In this document: positions 17,560-26,948 of the stretch, one piece after another
How the letters are laid out: every line of letters begins with the position of its first letter
Position numbering within the stretch: position 1 is the first letter of the stretch
Assembly (NCBI RefSeq): GCF_900105395.1
Contig: NZ_LT629775.1
Coordinates: 1,860,001 to 1,924,000, forward strand
From: Streptomyces sp. TLI_053
Lineage (GTDB): Bacteria; Actinomycetota; Actinomycetes; Streptomycetales; Streptomycetaceae
Length of the DNA: 64,000 nt
Direction: 5' to 3'
Made by a program: the position numbers and the translations under genes
The notes under the pieces: generated by a model
Database searches by the model: none
What the model was told of the DNA's origin: nothing
The model's input: only the letters and a program-made list of their open reading frames with translations

Positions 17560-18300
17560 ATGGCCGGTCTGATCCCCGGTACGTCCCGGCTGCTGCGCGC
17601 GGGCATGGGCGCGGCCGCGGTCGGTCTGCTGCTGATCTACAACTCGGTGGACAGCGTCCCGGCCGACGACGCGGCCGCCGCCGGGGCCGCGCCGCCGGCC
17701 GCCGCCGCGTCCGCCGCACCGGGACCGGCGCCGGGGTCCCCGGCGGCCACCGGCCCCGGCGCCCCGGCCCCCACCGCACCCGCGGGGGCCGCCGCGACCG
17801 CCCCCGCCGCGCCGGTCAAGGCGGCGGCGCCGCTGAAGCGCTCCAAGCCGACCAGGCTCCGGATCCCGCAGCTCAACGTGGACGCTCCCTTCACCGAGCT
17901 CACCCTGAGCCCCGCCGGCCAGCTCAACGCCCCGCCCGCGGACGACAAGAACCTGGTCGGCTGGTACCGCGACGGCGTCACCCCCGGGGAGCGCGGCGCC
18001 GCCGTGGTCGCCGGACACGTCGACACCACCAAGGGCCCGGCGGTGTTCCTGCTGCTCAGCCTGATGCTGCCGGGCAACAAGGTGGAGGTCCGGCGGGCCG
18101 ACGGCACGGTCGCGGTGTTCTCGGTGGACGCCGTCGAGACCTTCGCCAAGGACGCCTTCCCCGACCAGAAGGTCTACGGGAAGACGCCCGACGCCCAGCT
18201 CCGGCTGATCACCTGCGGCGGCACCTACGACAAGAAGCGCCGTGACTACCTGGACAACGTGGTGGTCTTCGCGCACCTGGAGTCCAGCCGCAAGGCCTGA
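17560..18300 (+). CDS. Class E/F-type sortase
   Basis: 246 residues, GAGAGGAG before the ATG. A short N-terminal membrane segment (about 15-27) is followed by an Ala/Pro-rich linker to residue 95. The sortase domain has the catalytic histidine in VVAGHVDT (His153), the cysteine in LITCGG (Cys219) and an arginine in KKRRDY just after it. The short domain without extra helices is typical of the single-domain actinobacterial group often called class F. The gene follows a small secreted protein with a LAxTG-like tail and is closed by a strong terminator. Confidence 0.92.
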   Translation: MAGLIPGTSRLLRAGMGAAAVGLLLIYNSVDSVPADDAAAAGAAPPAAAASAAPGPAPGSPAATGPGAPAPTAPAGAAATAPAAPVKAAAPLKRSKPTRLRIPQLNVDAPFTELTLSPAGQLNAPPADDKNLVGWYRDGVTPGERGAAVVAGHVDTTKGPAVFLLLSLMLPGNKVEVRRADGTVAVFSVDAVETFAKDAFPDQKVYGKTPDAQLRLITCGGTYDKKRRDYLDNVVVFAHLESSRKA

Positions 18301-18332
18301 GTCCCGCTCCACGACGCGAAGCGGAGCGACGC

Positions 18333-18382
18333 ACGACGAGGCCGCCGGTCCCCCCTCGGAAGGGGACCGGCGGCCTCGTCGT
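18333..18382. terminator. Bidirectional terminator
   Basis: A perfect 21-bp stem (18333-18353 with 18362-18382) with an 8-nt loop lies between the convergent sortase and methyltransferase genes. Confidence 0.9.
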
Positions 18383-18396
18383 TCCGGCAGGCCGGG

Positions 18397-19431
18397 TCAG
18401 CCGCGCACCACGGCCTCGAAGGCGTGCAGGTACGGGTTGACCGGGCACACCTCCCGGACCTCCAGCCCGGCCTCGGTCATCAGCCGGACCATGCTCGCCT
18501 CGGAGTGCTTGGCGCCGCCGACGTTGAGCATCAGCAGGAGGTCCATCGCGGTGGTGAAGCGCATCGAGGGGCTGTCGTCGACGAGGTTCTCGACCACCAC
18601 GACCCGGGCGCCCGGGCGGGCCGCGGCGACCACGTTCGCCAGCGTGCGGCGGGTGCTCGCGTCGTCCCACTCCAGGATGTTCTTGATGATGTAGAGGTCC
18701 GCGACGACCGGGATCGCCTCCCGGCAGTCACCGGGGACCAGCCGGGCCCGGTCGGCGAACGAGCCGCCCTCGCGCAGCCGGGCGTCGGCGCCCGCGACCA
18801 CCTTGGGCAGGTCCAGCAGGGTGCCGTGCAGCGACGGGTGCTTCTCCAGCAGGCTGGCGAGGACATGGCCCTGGCCGCCGCCGATGTCGACCACCGCGTC
18901 GATCCCGGTGAGGTCGAGGTAGGCCGCGAAGTCGGCGGCGGACTGCCGGCTGGAGGTGGTCATCGCCTTGTCGAAGACCTTGGCGGACTCGCCCGCGTCG
19001 CTGTGCAGGTAGTCGAAGAACTCCTTGCCGAACAGCTCGGGGAAGACGTTGCGGCCGGAGCGCACCGCCTCGTCCAGCTTCGGCCAGGCCTCCCACGTCC
19101 ACGGCTCGGTGCACCACAGGGAGATGTAGCGGAGGCTGTTCGGCGCGTCCTCGCGCAGCAGCCGGGACATGTCGGTGTGGGTGAAGCGGTCGCCGTCGAG
19201 CTCCTCGAAGATGCCGTAGCAGGTGAGGGCGCGCAGCAGGCGGCGCAGCTGGCGGGGCTCGGTGCCGAGCTCGGCGGCGAGGTCGGTGACGGGGGTGGGG
19301 GTGTCGCCGAGCTTGTCGGCGACACCGAGCCGGGCGGCCGCGCGGACGGCGGCGGCGCAGGCGGCGCCGAAGACGAGCTCCCGCAGGCGCATGGCTGCCT
19401 GCGGGGTGGTGGCGGCGGGTGCGGTGGTCAT
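18397..19431 (-). CDS. SAM-dependent methyltransferase (O-methyltransferase family 2 type)
   Basis: 344 residues. An N-terminal winged-helix dimerisation domain (10-100) precedes a Rossmann methyltransferase domain with motif I VDIGGGQGHV at 181-190 and the acidic LLDLPKV strand end. This is the layout of hydroxyneurosporene/antibiotic O-methyltransferases. In those enzymes a catalytic His sits in an LHDWDD-like segment; here the segment reads ILEWDD (Glu254), so the usual base seems absent and the chemistry may differ. The gene lies 98 bp downstream of a secreted beta-helix protein on the same strand; no biosynthetic neighbours suggest a substrate. Confidence 0.88.
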   Translation of the reverse strand: MTTAPAATTPQAAMRLRELVFGAACAAAVRAAARLGVADKLGDTPTPVTDLAAELGTEPRQLRRLLRALTCYGIFEELDGDRFTHTDMSRLLREDAPNSLRYISLWCTEPWTWEAWPKLDEAVRSGRNVFPELFGKEFFDYLHSDAGESAKVFDKAMTTSSRQSAADFAAYLDLTGIDAVVDIGGGQGHVLASLLEKHPSLHGTLLDLPKVVAGADARLREGGSFADRARLVPGDCREAIPVVADLYIIKNILEWDDASTRRTLANVVAAARPGARVVVVENLVDDSPSMRFTTAMDLLLMLNVGGAKHSEASMVRLMTEAGLEVREVCPVNPYLHAFEAVVRG

Positions 19432-19529
19432 GGGGCCGGGTCTCTGCTTTCTGCGGGGGGACTTGGACTGGGCTCAGGAGGGCGGGGCGAGGGCGGGACG
19501 GGGCGAGGGCGGGGCGGGCTCGGGTCCGG

Positions 19530-20618
19530 TCAGCAGTGGCCGGCCGGCTCGGAGACCGCGCACTGGTTGCGGGCGAAGGAGTTGTCGGTGCCGGTGTCGC
19601 GGTCGGCGAGGTCGGCCGGCCCGTTGCCGAGCACGAGGTTGTCGGCGACGGTGTTGCGGGCGTTGGCCACCCCGACCACGCTGTGGACGAGCACGATGCC
19701 GCCGGAGAACGGCGAGGCGCCGACGTTGTCGCGGACCTCGTTCTCCGTCACCGCGGTCTCCTCGGCCCCGGTGAGCACGATCCCGGCGCCCTGGATGTGG
19801 TCGAGCCGGGGGTTCGGCGGGCAGTAGCGGTTGTTGGCGACGACCTGGTTGCGGGTCACGGTGAGGGCGCCGGCCCGGGGCACGCCCTCGTCGCCGACGA
19901 CGAACACCCCGCCGCAGTTGCCGTGGATCCGGTTCCGCTCGACGCTCAGGTCGCGCAGCCGCCGGACGGTGACGCCGACCCGGTTGTCGGTCAGCAGGTT
20001 GGCGCTGACCAGGGTGCCGTCCGCGGAGAGGGCGCCGCCCTCGCTGTCCACCGAGTTGGCGAGGAAGACGCCGGACTGGCCGTTCCGGGTGGACTCGTTG
20101 GCGGTGATCACGCCCCGGGTCGACTTCTCCTGGCTGATGCCCTGCTGGCCGTTGTCGTGCACGAAGGTGGCGCGCACGGTCAGCCCGGTGGTGCCGGAGG
20201 CGCTGATGCCGTTCTTGCGGAAGCCGGTGACGGCGAGCGCCTCGACGGTGACGCCGGCGAGCGGCCGCTCGTCGGTGCCGGCCACGCAGAGGCCGTGGCC
20301 GGCGGTCGCGCAGGCGGCGGCGCCGTCGGCGGCGGGCACCTCGGCCGGGAGCAGCACGCTGTCCCGGCCCGCGCCGCGCAGGGTGAGGCCGGGCGTGGTG
20401 ATCCGGACGCTGCCCCGGTACTCGCCGGGGAGCAGCTGCACGGTGTCGCCCGGCAGAGCCGCGTCGACGGCCTGCTGGATCGATTCGCCGGGCCGGACCA
20501 GGTGCAGCTCGCCGGCGGCGCGGGCGGGCGCGGCGCCGACGGCGGTCAGCACGGTGGTCAGGGCGGTCGTGGCGGCGGCGGTGGCCGCGGCGAGGTGGTG
20601 GACCCGTCGCGTGGGCAT
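19530..20618 (-). CDS. Secreted right-handed parallel beta-helix protein
   Basis: 362 residues from the ATG at 20618. A long frame runs upstream, but this start gives a standard signal peptide ending PARA (about residue 34). The mature part opens with VRPGESIQQAVDAALPGDTVQLLPGEY, typical of pectate-lyase-like and NosD-type beta-helix repeats, and continues with about ten Asn-rich rungs (for example NRVGVTVRRLRDLSVERN). Four cysteines may form disulfides. No lyase active site could be assigned; the role may be polysaccharide binding or cleavage outside the cell. Confidence 0.85.
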   Translation of the reverse strand: MPTRRVHHLAAATAAATTALTTVLTAVGAAPARAAGELHLVRPGESIQQAVDAALPGDTVQLLPGEYRGSVRITTPGLTLRGAGRDSVLLPAEVPAADGAAACATAGHGLCVAGTDERPLAGVTVEALAVTGFRKNGISASGTTGLTVRATFVHDNGQQGISQEKSTRGVITANESTRNGQSGVFLANSVDSEGGALSADGTLVSANLLTDNRVGVTVRRLRDLSVERNRIHGNCGGVFVVGDEGVPRAGALTVTRNQVVANNRYCPPNPRLDHIQGAGIVLTGAEETAVTENEVRDNVGASPFSGGIVLVHSVVGVANARNTVADNLVLGNGPADLADRDTGTDNSFARNQCAVSEPAGHC

Positions 20619-20852
20619 GAGTGGTGACCTGCTTTCTGACGCGCCGACCCGGGGGCGCGCTCGCGGGGACGTCGGCACGATGACGCGGGGTGGTCGGGAG
20701 GTGACGGCCGGTGGGTGTCGGCCGAACCGACGCTAGGGGCGGGCGGAAGGCCCCGCCACCAGGGTTGGGCTGCCGGGCTGACGGGGCGTCGGCCGGTCGG
20801 GGCACCGGCCCGGCCTGCGGTGGTGCGCCGTGCGCGTGCCATGCTCGGAGCC

Positions 20853-21893
20853 ATGAGCACCAGCACCGCCGCAGCCGCCGCCCCCGCGGCCGACACCGTC
20901 CCGGCCGGCACCACCACCGCCGGCCCTGCAGGTCCCCGCGACCCGGCGGTCCGCAACCCGATCGGCGCCCATGTGCCGGTGGCCGGCCGCGGACTGGCCG
21001 GCACCGGCCTCGCGTACGCCGGGCGGGTGGGCGCCGAGACGGTGCAGGTGTTCGTCGCGAACCCGCGCGGCTGGGCGACGCCGACCGGCAACCCGGCGCA
21101 GGACGCGGAGTTCCGCGCGGCCTGCGCGGAACGGGCGGTCCCCGCGTACGTGCACGCGCCGTACCTCATCAACTTCGGCTCGGACAACCCGCTGACCAGG
21201 GAGCGCTCGGCCGACTCGCTGCGCCACTCGCTGCGGCGCGGACACGCGATCGGCGCGCTCGGCGTGGTGCTGCACACCGGGTCGGCGGTCGGCTCCGCCC
21301 CGGGCGGCGGCTCCCGGCGGGCCGAGGCGATGGCCCAGGTCCGCGAGGACGTGCGGCGGCTGCTGGACGAACTCGACGCGCTCGGCGAGGACGCGCCGTG
21401 GCTGCTGCTGGAGCCCACGGCCGGCCAGGGCAGCTCGCTCTGCGCGCGGATGGAGGACCTCGCCGGGTACCTGGAGGCCCTGGACGGCCACCCGAAGGTC
21501 GGGGTCTGCCTGGACACCTGCCACGCCTTCGCGGCCGGTCACGACCTGGCGGCGCCGGGCGGCGTCCGGGCGACCCTGGACGCGCTGGTCGAGGCCGCCG
21601 GGCCGGGCCGGCTGCGGCTGATCCACGCCAACGACTCCGAGGACGCGGTCGGCGCCCGCAAGGACCGGCACGCCAACATCGGCGCCGGCCTGATCGGCGC
21701 CGAACCGTTCCGCGAGCTCTTCGAGCACCCGGCCACGGCCGGCGTCCCCCTGATCGTGGAGACCCCGGACCGCAAGCACGGCGGCGAGGGCGCCGGTCAC
21801 ACCCTCGACATCACCGCCCTGAAGCGGCTCCGCTCCCGCGCCGCGGCGCCGGCCCCCGCACCCGGTGCGGCCGCCGGCCCACTGCCGGTGTGA
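20853..21893 (+). CDS. nfo: Endonuclease IV-like AP endonuclease
   Basis: 346 residues (an in-frame ATG at 20841 is an alternative start). A disordered Ala/Thr-rich leader of about 40 residues precedes a TIM barrel. The zinc-site motifs of the family are in order: GAHVPVAGRG, YVHAPYLINF, VVLHTGS, LLLEPTAGQG, VCLDTCHAFAAGHD, RLIHANDSE with the following DRHANIGAG, and IVETPD. The protein should cleave DNA at abasic sites in base-excision repair. It is monocistronic and ends in a strong terminator. Confidence 0.9.
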   Translation: MSTSTAAAAAPAADTVPAGTTTAGPAGPRDPAVRNPIGAHVPVAGRGLAGTGLAYAGRVGAETVQVFVANPRGWATPTGNPAQDAEFRAACAERAVPAYVHAPYLINFGSDNPLTRERSADSLRHSLRRGHAIGALGVVLHTGSAVGSAPGGGSRRAEAMAQVREDVRRLLDELDALGEDAPWLLLEPTAGQGSSLCARMEDLAGYLEALDGHPKVGVCLDTCHAFAAGHDLAAPGGVRATLDALVEAAGPGRLRLIHANDSEDAVGARKDRHANIGAGLIGAEPFRELFEHPATAGVPLIVETPDRKHGGEGAGHTLDITALKRLRSRAAAPAPAPGAAAGPLPV

Positions 21894-21915
21894 GGGCCGG
21901 GGCCCGCCACGACGG

Positions 21916-21949
21916 CCGCGGCCCCGAGCCGGGTGGCTCGGGGCCGCGG
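21916..21949. terminator. Bidirectional terminator
   Basis: A perfect 15-bp stem (21916-21930 with 21935-21949) with loop GGGT lies between the convergent endonuclease IV and lamin-tail genes. A short run of ATCAGCAGG repeats follows at about 21962-21990 and runs into the stop codon of the minus gene. Confidence 0.88.
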
Positions 21950-21987
21950 GACGTGCGGAATCAGCGGGATCAGCAGGATCAGCAGGA

Positions 21988-23406
21988 TCAGCAGGTGATG
22001 GTGCCCCTGCGGAGGGCGTGGCCCCCGGTGTTGCTGTCGTCGGACCAGTAGACGGGCTTGCTGCCGCCGACGCACTCGGCGGCGCCGGCGATCGCGAAGC
22101 CCTCGTTGTTGAGGTTGGACATGCCGGTCGGGCGGTTGAAGACGGCGGTGGTGGCGAAGGCGCCGGAGGCGTTGACCTTCAGGGTGCGGTGCTGACCGTT
22201 GCAGGTGTCGTCGCAGACCACCCACAGGCGCGAGGTCTGCGGCTCCCACTGGACCTCCATCACCCCGGCCAGGCCGGTGCTGATCGAGGCGACCTTGGTG
22301 AAGCTGCCGCTGTCCTGGAGCACGAAGCCGTGCACGGCGCCGGTGCCCTCGACCCCGACGAAGAACACTCCGCCGGTGTGGGCGGCGTACCCGGCCGGGT
22401 TGTAGGCCGCTCCGGTGGACTCGTCCTTGAAGCCGGCGGCGGTCAGCGCGCTGTCCGGCACCCAGGCGATGCCCTCCAGCCCGAGGTTGGAGCCGACCGC
22501 GGGCAGGCTCGCGGTGAGGTTCCACTCCTTGCCGGCGGTCAGCGTGCTGCCGGTGCCGCTCACGTCGTAGCGCAGGACGGACAGCCGGCTGGTGCCGGAC
22601 GCGTCGCCGTTGCGCTCGCTGGAGACGAAGACGCCGCCCGCCGCCCCGGCGGAGGTGACGGTCACGCCCTCGCTGTCGGGGCTGCCGGTGCCGCCGGGGA
22701 AGCGCAGCGTCTTGCCGGAGCCCCAGCCGTTGGCCGTGTCCGGGGTCCAGCCGCCGGAGCCGTTGGGCAGCAGGCGCCAGAGCTTGCCGGAGTTCTGCGC
22801 GCCCCACAGCACGCCGCCGTCCTGGTAGAGACCGCTGAGGTCGCTCCCGAAGACGTTCGAGGCGTCGGCGGTGGCGACGGTGCTGCCGCCGGGCCAGGCC
22901 ACCGGGGTGCCGCCGCCGGAGCCGCAGCTGTTGGCCGCGCCCAGGGTGAGCTGGGCCTGGGCGAAGGCGCCGGTGCCGTCGGGGCAGCGGGACCAGGACG
23001 GCGCGGAGTGGGTGCTCCAGGTGAAGCTGTCGACCAGGGTGCTGCCGCCCGGCAGGTAGAGCCGGGCCTTGTCGGCGGAGCCGAGGCCGAAGGCGTTGTG
23101 GACGTCGAAGGCCTTGAACGCGCCGGCGGCGAGGGTGGTGCCGGAGGCGATCTTGTAGCTGGAGCTGTTGTCGTCGTCCTTGAGGACCCAGCCCGAGATG
23201 TCGACGGCGGCGGTGCCCTTGTTGACGAGCTCGATCGAGTCGTTGACGGATCCGGTGGTCACCACCTCGTTGATCCGGATGTCGTCGGCGGGCGCGGCGG
23301 CGGCCGGGGACGCCCCGAGCACGCCGGTGGCCAGCACGGGGCCGAGGGCGGTGGCGAGGAGGAGGGCGAGGCTGCGGCGCCGGCGCGGTGCACGCGATGC
23401 GGTCAC
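21988..23406 (-). CDS. Secreted lamin-tail (LTD) and beta-propeller-like protein
   Basis: 472 residues from the GTG at 23406, with AGGA 9 nt upstream. A twin-basic-looking N-terminus (RAPRRRRS) and a long hydrophobic segment end at AAAA (about residue 36). Residues 38-150 match the lamin-tail domain: IRINEVVTTGSVNDSIELVNKG, then the DISGWVLKDDD strand. The remaining 300 residues have repeating GxL/WxV-type strands (VLWGAQNSGKLWRL, LEGIAWVPDS, GVMEVQWEPQTSRLWVVCDD) resembling phytase/SdiA-regulated-type propellers. It is expected to be extracellular; enzymatic activity is not evident. A terminator is shared with endonuclease IV. Confidence 0.85.
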   Translation of the reverse strand: MTASRAPRRRRSLALLLATALGPVLATGVLGASPAAAAPADDIRINEVVTTGSVNDSIELVNKGTAAVDISGWVLKDDDNSSSYKIASGTTLAAGAFKAFDVHNAFGLGSADKARLYLPGGSTLVDSFTWSTHSAPSWSRCPDGTGAFAQAQLTLGAANSCGSGGGTPVAWPGGSTVATADASNVFGSDLSGLYQDGGVLWGAQNSGKLWRLLPNGSGGWTPDTANGWGSGKTLRFPGGTGSPDSEGVTVTSAGAAGGVFVSSERNGDASGTSRLSVLRYDVSGTGSTLTAGKEWNLTASLPAVGSNLGLEGIAWVPDSALTAAGFKDESTGAAYNPAGYAAHTGGVFFVGVEGTGAVHGFVLQDSGSFTKVASISTGLAGVMEVQWEPQTSRLWVVCDDTCNGQHRTLKVNASGAFATTAVFNRPTGMSNLNNEGFAIAGAAECVGGSKPVYWSDDSNTGGHALRRGTITC

Positions 23407-23732
23407 GATGTCCGTCCTGGGGGGAAGGGCTGACAGGGCGCCACCACCGTCCCGGTAACCCGCCAACACCGCAACGCCTGCAGGCGAGCGCGGTGTGAAC
23501 GACGGAAGAACCACAGCACGCCGGGACCACCCGGGCACCGTCCGCGCGCATCCGTCCCACCCGACCCACCGGACGCTCGGAGCGCGCGGCACGCCCGGGG
23601 TGACACACGGTCGGCGGCCCGCCGGTGCCGCCCGGGCTGCCGGGTCCGGGGGCCGGTGCCAGGCTGGAGCGGACGATGCCGACGCGTGGTGGCGACCCGC
23701 GCCGCCGCAGCCCCGAGAACGGTGGTCCCCCG

Positions 23733-25829
23733 ATGAGCCCGACCCGGAGACTGGCCGAGCTGCCGTGCGGACGCCGCGGCAAGTGGGTGGTACTCGCCCT
23801 GTGGCTGGTCCTGCTGGTGGTGGCCGGCCCGCTGGCGGGCAAGCTCACCGACGTCGAGGACAACCAGGCGTCCAGTTGGCTGCCCGGCAACGCCGAGTCC
23901 ACCCGGGTGCTCGACGAGCAGCGCGCCTTCCAGCCGGTGGACACCGCCCAGGCGGTGGTGGTCTACGTCCGGGACGGCGGCATCACGGCCGCCGACAAGG
24001 CCGAGGCGGCCGCGGACGCCCGCGCCTTCGCCTCCGCCCCGCACGTGGTCGGCCCGGTGACCGGGCCCGTGGAGTCCTCGGACGGCGAGGCGCTGCAGAC
24101 CGTCGTGTCGGTGGACATCGGCACCGGCGGCTGGAAGGACCTCCGCCCGGCGGTGGACAGCCTGCGCGCCACCGCCGCCGAGCACAGCCTCGGCATGACC
24201 ACCCATGTCACCGGTCCGGCCGGGGTCGGCGCCGACCAGGCCGAGGCCTTCGCCGGGATCGACTCCACCCTGCTCGCCGCCACCGTCGCCGTGGTGATCG
24301 TCCTGCTGCTGCTCACCTACCGCAGCCCGGTGCTGTGGATGCTGCCGCTGTTCTCCGCGGCCGGGGCGCTGGTGGTCTCCCAGGCGGTGATCTACCTGCT
24401 GGCCGACCACGCCGGACTGACCGTCAACGCGCAGAGCGCCGGCATCCTCGTCGTGCTGGTGCTCGGCGCGGGGACGGACTACGCCCTGCTGCTGACCGCC
24501 CGCTACCGGGAGGAACTGCGCCGGCACGAGGACCGGCACGAGGCGATGGCCTTCGCCCTGCACCGGGCCGGTCCGGCGATCCTCGCCTCCTCCGCGACCG
24601 TGGTCGCCTCGATGCTCTGCCTGCTGGTCGCGGAGATGAACTCGACCAGCGGCCTCGGCCCGGTCTGCGCGATCGGCGTGCTGGTGGCGCTGGCCGCGAT
24701 GCTGACGCTGCTGCCGGCGCTGCTGGTGATCCTCGGACGCTGGGTGTTCTGGCCGGTGAAGCCCGCCTACGGCACGCCGGAGCCGACGCGCTCCGGACGC
24801 TGGGCGCACGTCGGCGAGTGGATCGCGCGGCGGCCGCGCAGGGTGTGGATCGGCACCGGGCTGGCGCTCGCGGCCTGCTGCGTCGGGCTGGTCTCGCTGA
24901 ACGCCACCGGGCTCAGCACGGCCGGCAGCTTCACCGGGACACCGGACTCGGTGGTCGGCCAGCAGGCCCTGGAGGCGCACTTCCCGGCCGGCACCGGTGC
25001 ACCGCTGAGCGTCGTCTCGGCGGCCGCCGAGAGCGGCACGGTCCGTGAGGTGACCGGGGCGACGCCCGGGATCGCGAGCACCACGGAGCCGATGTTCCAC
25101 GAGGGGCGGGCGCTGTTCCGCGCGACACTCACCGACCCGCCGGACAGCCAGGCCGCCAAGGACACCGTGGACCGGCTGCGGAGCGCCGTCCACGCCGTGC
25201 CGGACGCCGACGCCCAGGTGGGCGGTTCGACGGCGGTGATCCTGGACGCCGGCCGGGCCGCGACCTCCGACAACCGGACCGTCATCCCGCTGGTACTGGG
25301 CATGGTGCTGGTGATCCTCGCCCTGCTGCTGCGCGCGGTCACCGCGCCGCTGGTGCTGATCGCCACCGTCGTCCTCTCCTACGCGGCGGCGCTGGGCATC
25401 AGCGCGTTCTTCTTCGAGCACGTCTTCGACTTCGAGGGGCAGGACAACGCCTTCCCGCTGTTCGTCTTCGTGTTCCTGGTGGCACTGGGGATCGACTACA
25501 ACATCTTCCTGATGACCCGGGTGCGCGAGGAGGCGGCGCAGCAGGGCACCCGGCGGGGGGCCGTGGCCGGACTGGCCGCGACCGGCGGGGTGATCACCTC
25601 GGCCGGTCTGATCCTGGCCAGTACCTTCGCCGTGCTGGGCACCCTGCCGGTGGTGGGCTTCGCCGAGATCGGCTTCGCGGTGGCCCTCGGCGTGCTGCTG
25701 GACACCCTGGTGGTGCGCTCCGTCCTGGTGACCGCGCTGACCGTCGACCTGGACCGGCACATGTGGTGGCCGAGCGCGTTGTCCGGACAAGTTCCTCCGT
25801 CCGAGGACGAGTTGGCCAGACAGCTTTAA
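23733..25829 (+). CDS. MMPL-family (RND) membrane transporter
   Basis: 698 residues from the ATG at 23733, the position where most family members begin. An upstream in-frame ATG at 23676 has a better GGAG site and would add 19 residues. There are two repeats: TM1 (about 17-37), an extracellular domain, then a five-helix bundle containing GAGTDYALLLTARYREEL; the second half repeats this with ALGIDYNIFLMTRVREEA. Those Asp-Tyr motifs are the proton-relay signature of MMPL proteins. Such transporters export lipids or hydrophobic compounds; the substrate is unknown. It ends in TAA, a rare stop here. Confidence 0.92.
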   Translation: MSPTRRLAELPCGRRGKWVVLALWLVLLVVAGPLAGKLTDVEDNQASSWLPGNAESTRVLDEQRAFQPVDTAQAVVVYVRDGGITAADKAEAAADARAFASAPHVVGPVTGPVESSDGEALQTVVSVDIGTGGWKDLRPAVDSLRATAAEHSLGMTTHVTGPAGVGADQAEAFAGIDSTLLAATVAVVIVLLLLTYRSPVLWMLPLFSAAGALVVSQAVIYLLADHAGLTVNAQSAGILVVLVLGAGTDYALLLTARYREELRRHEDRHEAMAFALHRAGPAILASSATVVASMLCLLVAEMNSTSGLGPVCAIGVLVALAAMLTLLPALLVILGRWVFWPVKPAYGTPEPTRSGRWAHVGEWIARRPRRVWIGTGLALAACCVGLVSLNATGLSTAGSFTGTPDSVVGQQALEAHFPAGTGAPLSVVSAAAESGTVREVTGATPGIASTTEPMFHEGRALFRATLTDPPDSQAAKDTVDRLRSAVHAVPDADAQVGGSTAVILDAGRAATSDNRTVIPLVLGMVLVILALLLRAVTAPLVLIATVVLSYAAALGISAFFFEHVFDFEGQDNAFPLFVFVFLVALGIDYNIFLMTRVREEAAQQGTRRGAVAGLAATGGVITSAGLILASTFAVLGTLPVVGFAEIGFAVALGVLLDTLVVRSVLVTALTVDLDRHMWWPSALSGQVPPSEDELARQL

Positions 25830-25901
25830 GTTACCAATGAGTTCATATGGTTATCGTTCACTGTCTGGACGAGCGTGGCCCGATCTCGCTTCACTGCGCA
25901 C

Positions 25902-26918
25902 ATGCCAACTCCCTCCACGCGCCGCCCCGGCGCGCGCCTCGCCGCGGTGTGCACCGCGGCCGCCGCCCTGCTCGCCCCGCTCGCCGCCGCGCCGAGCGCC
26001 CTCGCCGCCCCCGCGGAGGGCACCGCCGCCACCGCGCTGCCGACGGTCGCGCCGCTCAAGGTGCTGACGTACAACATCTTCCTGATGAGCAAGAGCCTCT
26101 ACCCCAACTGGGGCCAGGACTACCGCGCCAAGGCCATCCCGGCCACCGGCTTCTTCCAGGGCCAGGACGTCGTGGTGCTCCAGGAGGCCTTCGACAACGC
26201 CGCCTCCGACGCCCTGGTCGCCCAGGCCTCGGCGCAGTACCCGTACCACACCCCCGTCGTCGGCCGCTCGACCAGCGGCTGGGACGCCACCTCCGGCAGC
26301 TACAGCTCCACCACGCCCGAGGACGGCGGGGTCACCCTGCTCAGCAAGTGGCCGATCCTGCGCAAGGAGCAGTACATCTTCAAGGACGCCTGCGGGGCGG
26401 ACTGGTGGTCCAACAAGGGCTTCGTCTACGCCGTGCTGAACGTCAACGGCGTACGCACCCACGTGATCGGCACCCACCTCCAGTCCACCGACTCCGGCTG
26501 CTCGAACGGCCAGCCGGCCACCGTCCGGGCCGCCCAGCTCAAGGCGATGAAGGCCTTCGTCGACGCCAAGAACATCCCGGCCGCCGAGCCGATCGTGCTC
26601 GCCGGCGACCTCAACATCGACTCGCACGGCAGCGAGTACCCGTCGCTGCTGGCCAACGCGGGCGTGGCACCGGCCACCACCCGCGACGGCTGGGTCAACT
26701 CCTTCGACACCGCGGACAACTCGATCGCGGCCTACCGCTACCCCGGCGAGCCGAAGGAGGACCTCGACTACGTCCTCTACCGCGCCGACCACGCGCGCCC
26801 GGCCGCCTACACCAACTCGGTGGTCCGCTTCCACAGCGCGCCGTGGACCGTGAGCAGCTGGGGCACCAGCTACACCTACAACGACCTGTCCGACCACTAC
26901 CCGGTCACGGCGGGCTGA
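25902..26918 (+). CDS. Secreted sphingomyelinase-like endonuclease/exonuclease/phosphatase-fold phosphodiesterase
   Basis: 338 residues from the ATG at 25902; an in-frame GTG at 25875 would add nine residues. The signal peptide ends near ALAA. The EEP fold is complete: KVLTYNIFLM, the metal-binding glutamate in VVLQEAF, HVIGTHLQS, GDLNIDSH and the terminal catalytic SDHYPV. The LQE/GDLNI/SDH pattern with the long central loop is typical of secreted bacterial sphingomyelinase C, which cleaves sphingomyelin to ceramide and phosphocholine. The 45-70 bp upstream are AT-rich for this genome and contain two GTTCA words, probably the promoter. Confidence 0.9.
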   Translation: MPTPSTRRPGARLAAVCTAAAALLAPLAAAPSALAAPAEGTAATALPTVAPLKVLTYNIFLMSKSLYPNWGQDYRAKAIPATGFFQGQDVVVLQEAFDNAASDALVAQASAQYPYHTPVVGRSTSGWDATSGSYSSTTPEDGGVTLLSKWPILRKEQYIFKDACGADWWSNKGFVYAVLNVNGVRTHVIGTHLQSTDSGCSNGQPATVRAAQLKAMKAFVDAKNIPAAEPIVLAGDLNIDSHGSEYPSLLANAGVAPATTRDGWVNSFDTADNSIAAYRYPGEPKEDLDYVLYRADHARPAAYTNSVVRFHSAPWTVSSWGTSYTYNDLSDHYPVTAG

Positions 26919-26948
26919 GCCCCGGCTCCGCACGGCGGTCCACCGGGG

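Noticed and set aside
21962..21990. Possible CRISPR-like or mobile repeat (ATCAGCAGG units)
   Set aside because: Only a few contiguous 9-nt units without spacers; simple slippage repeat at a gene end.
25841..25870. PHO-box-like GTTCA words before the sphingomyelinase-like gene
   Set aside because: The two words are 15 bp apart rather than 11, and the intervening positions do not fit the PhoP direct-repeat consensus.
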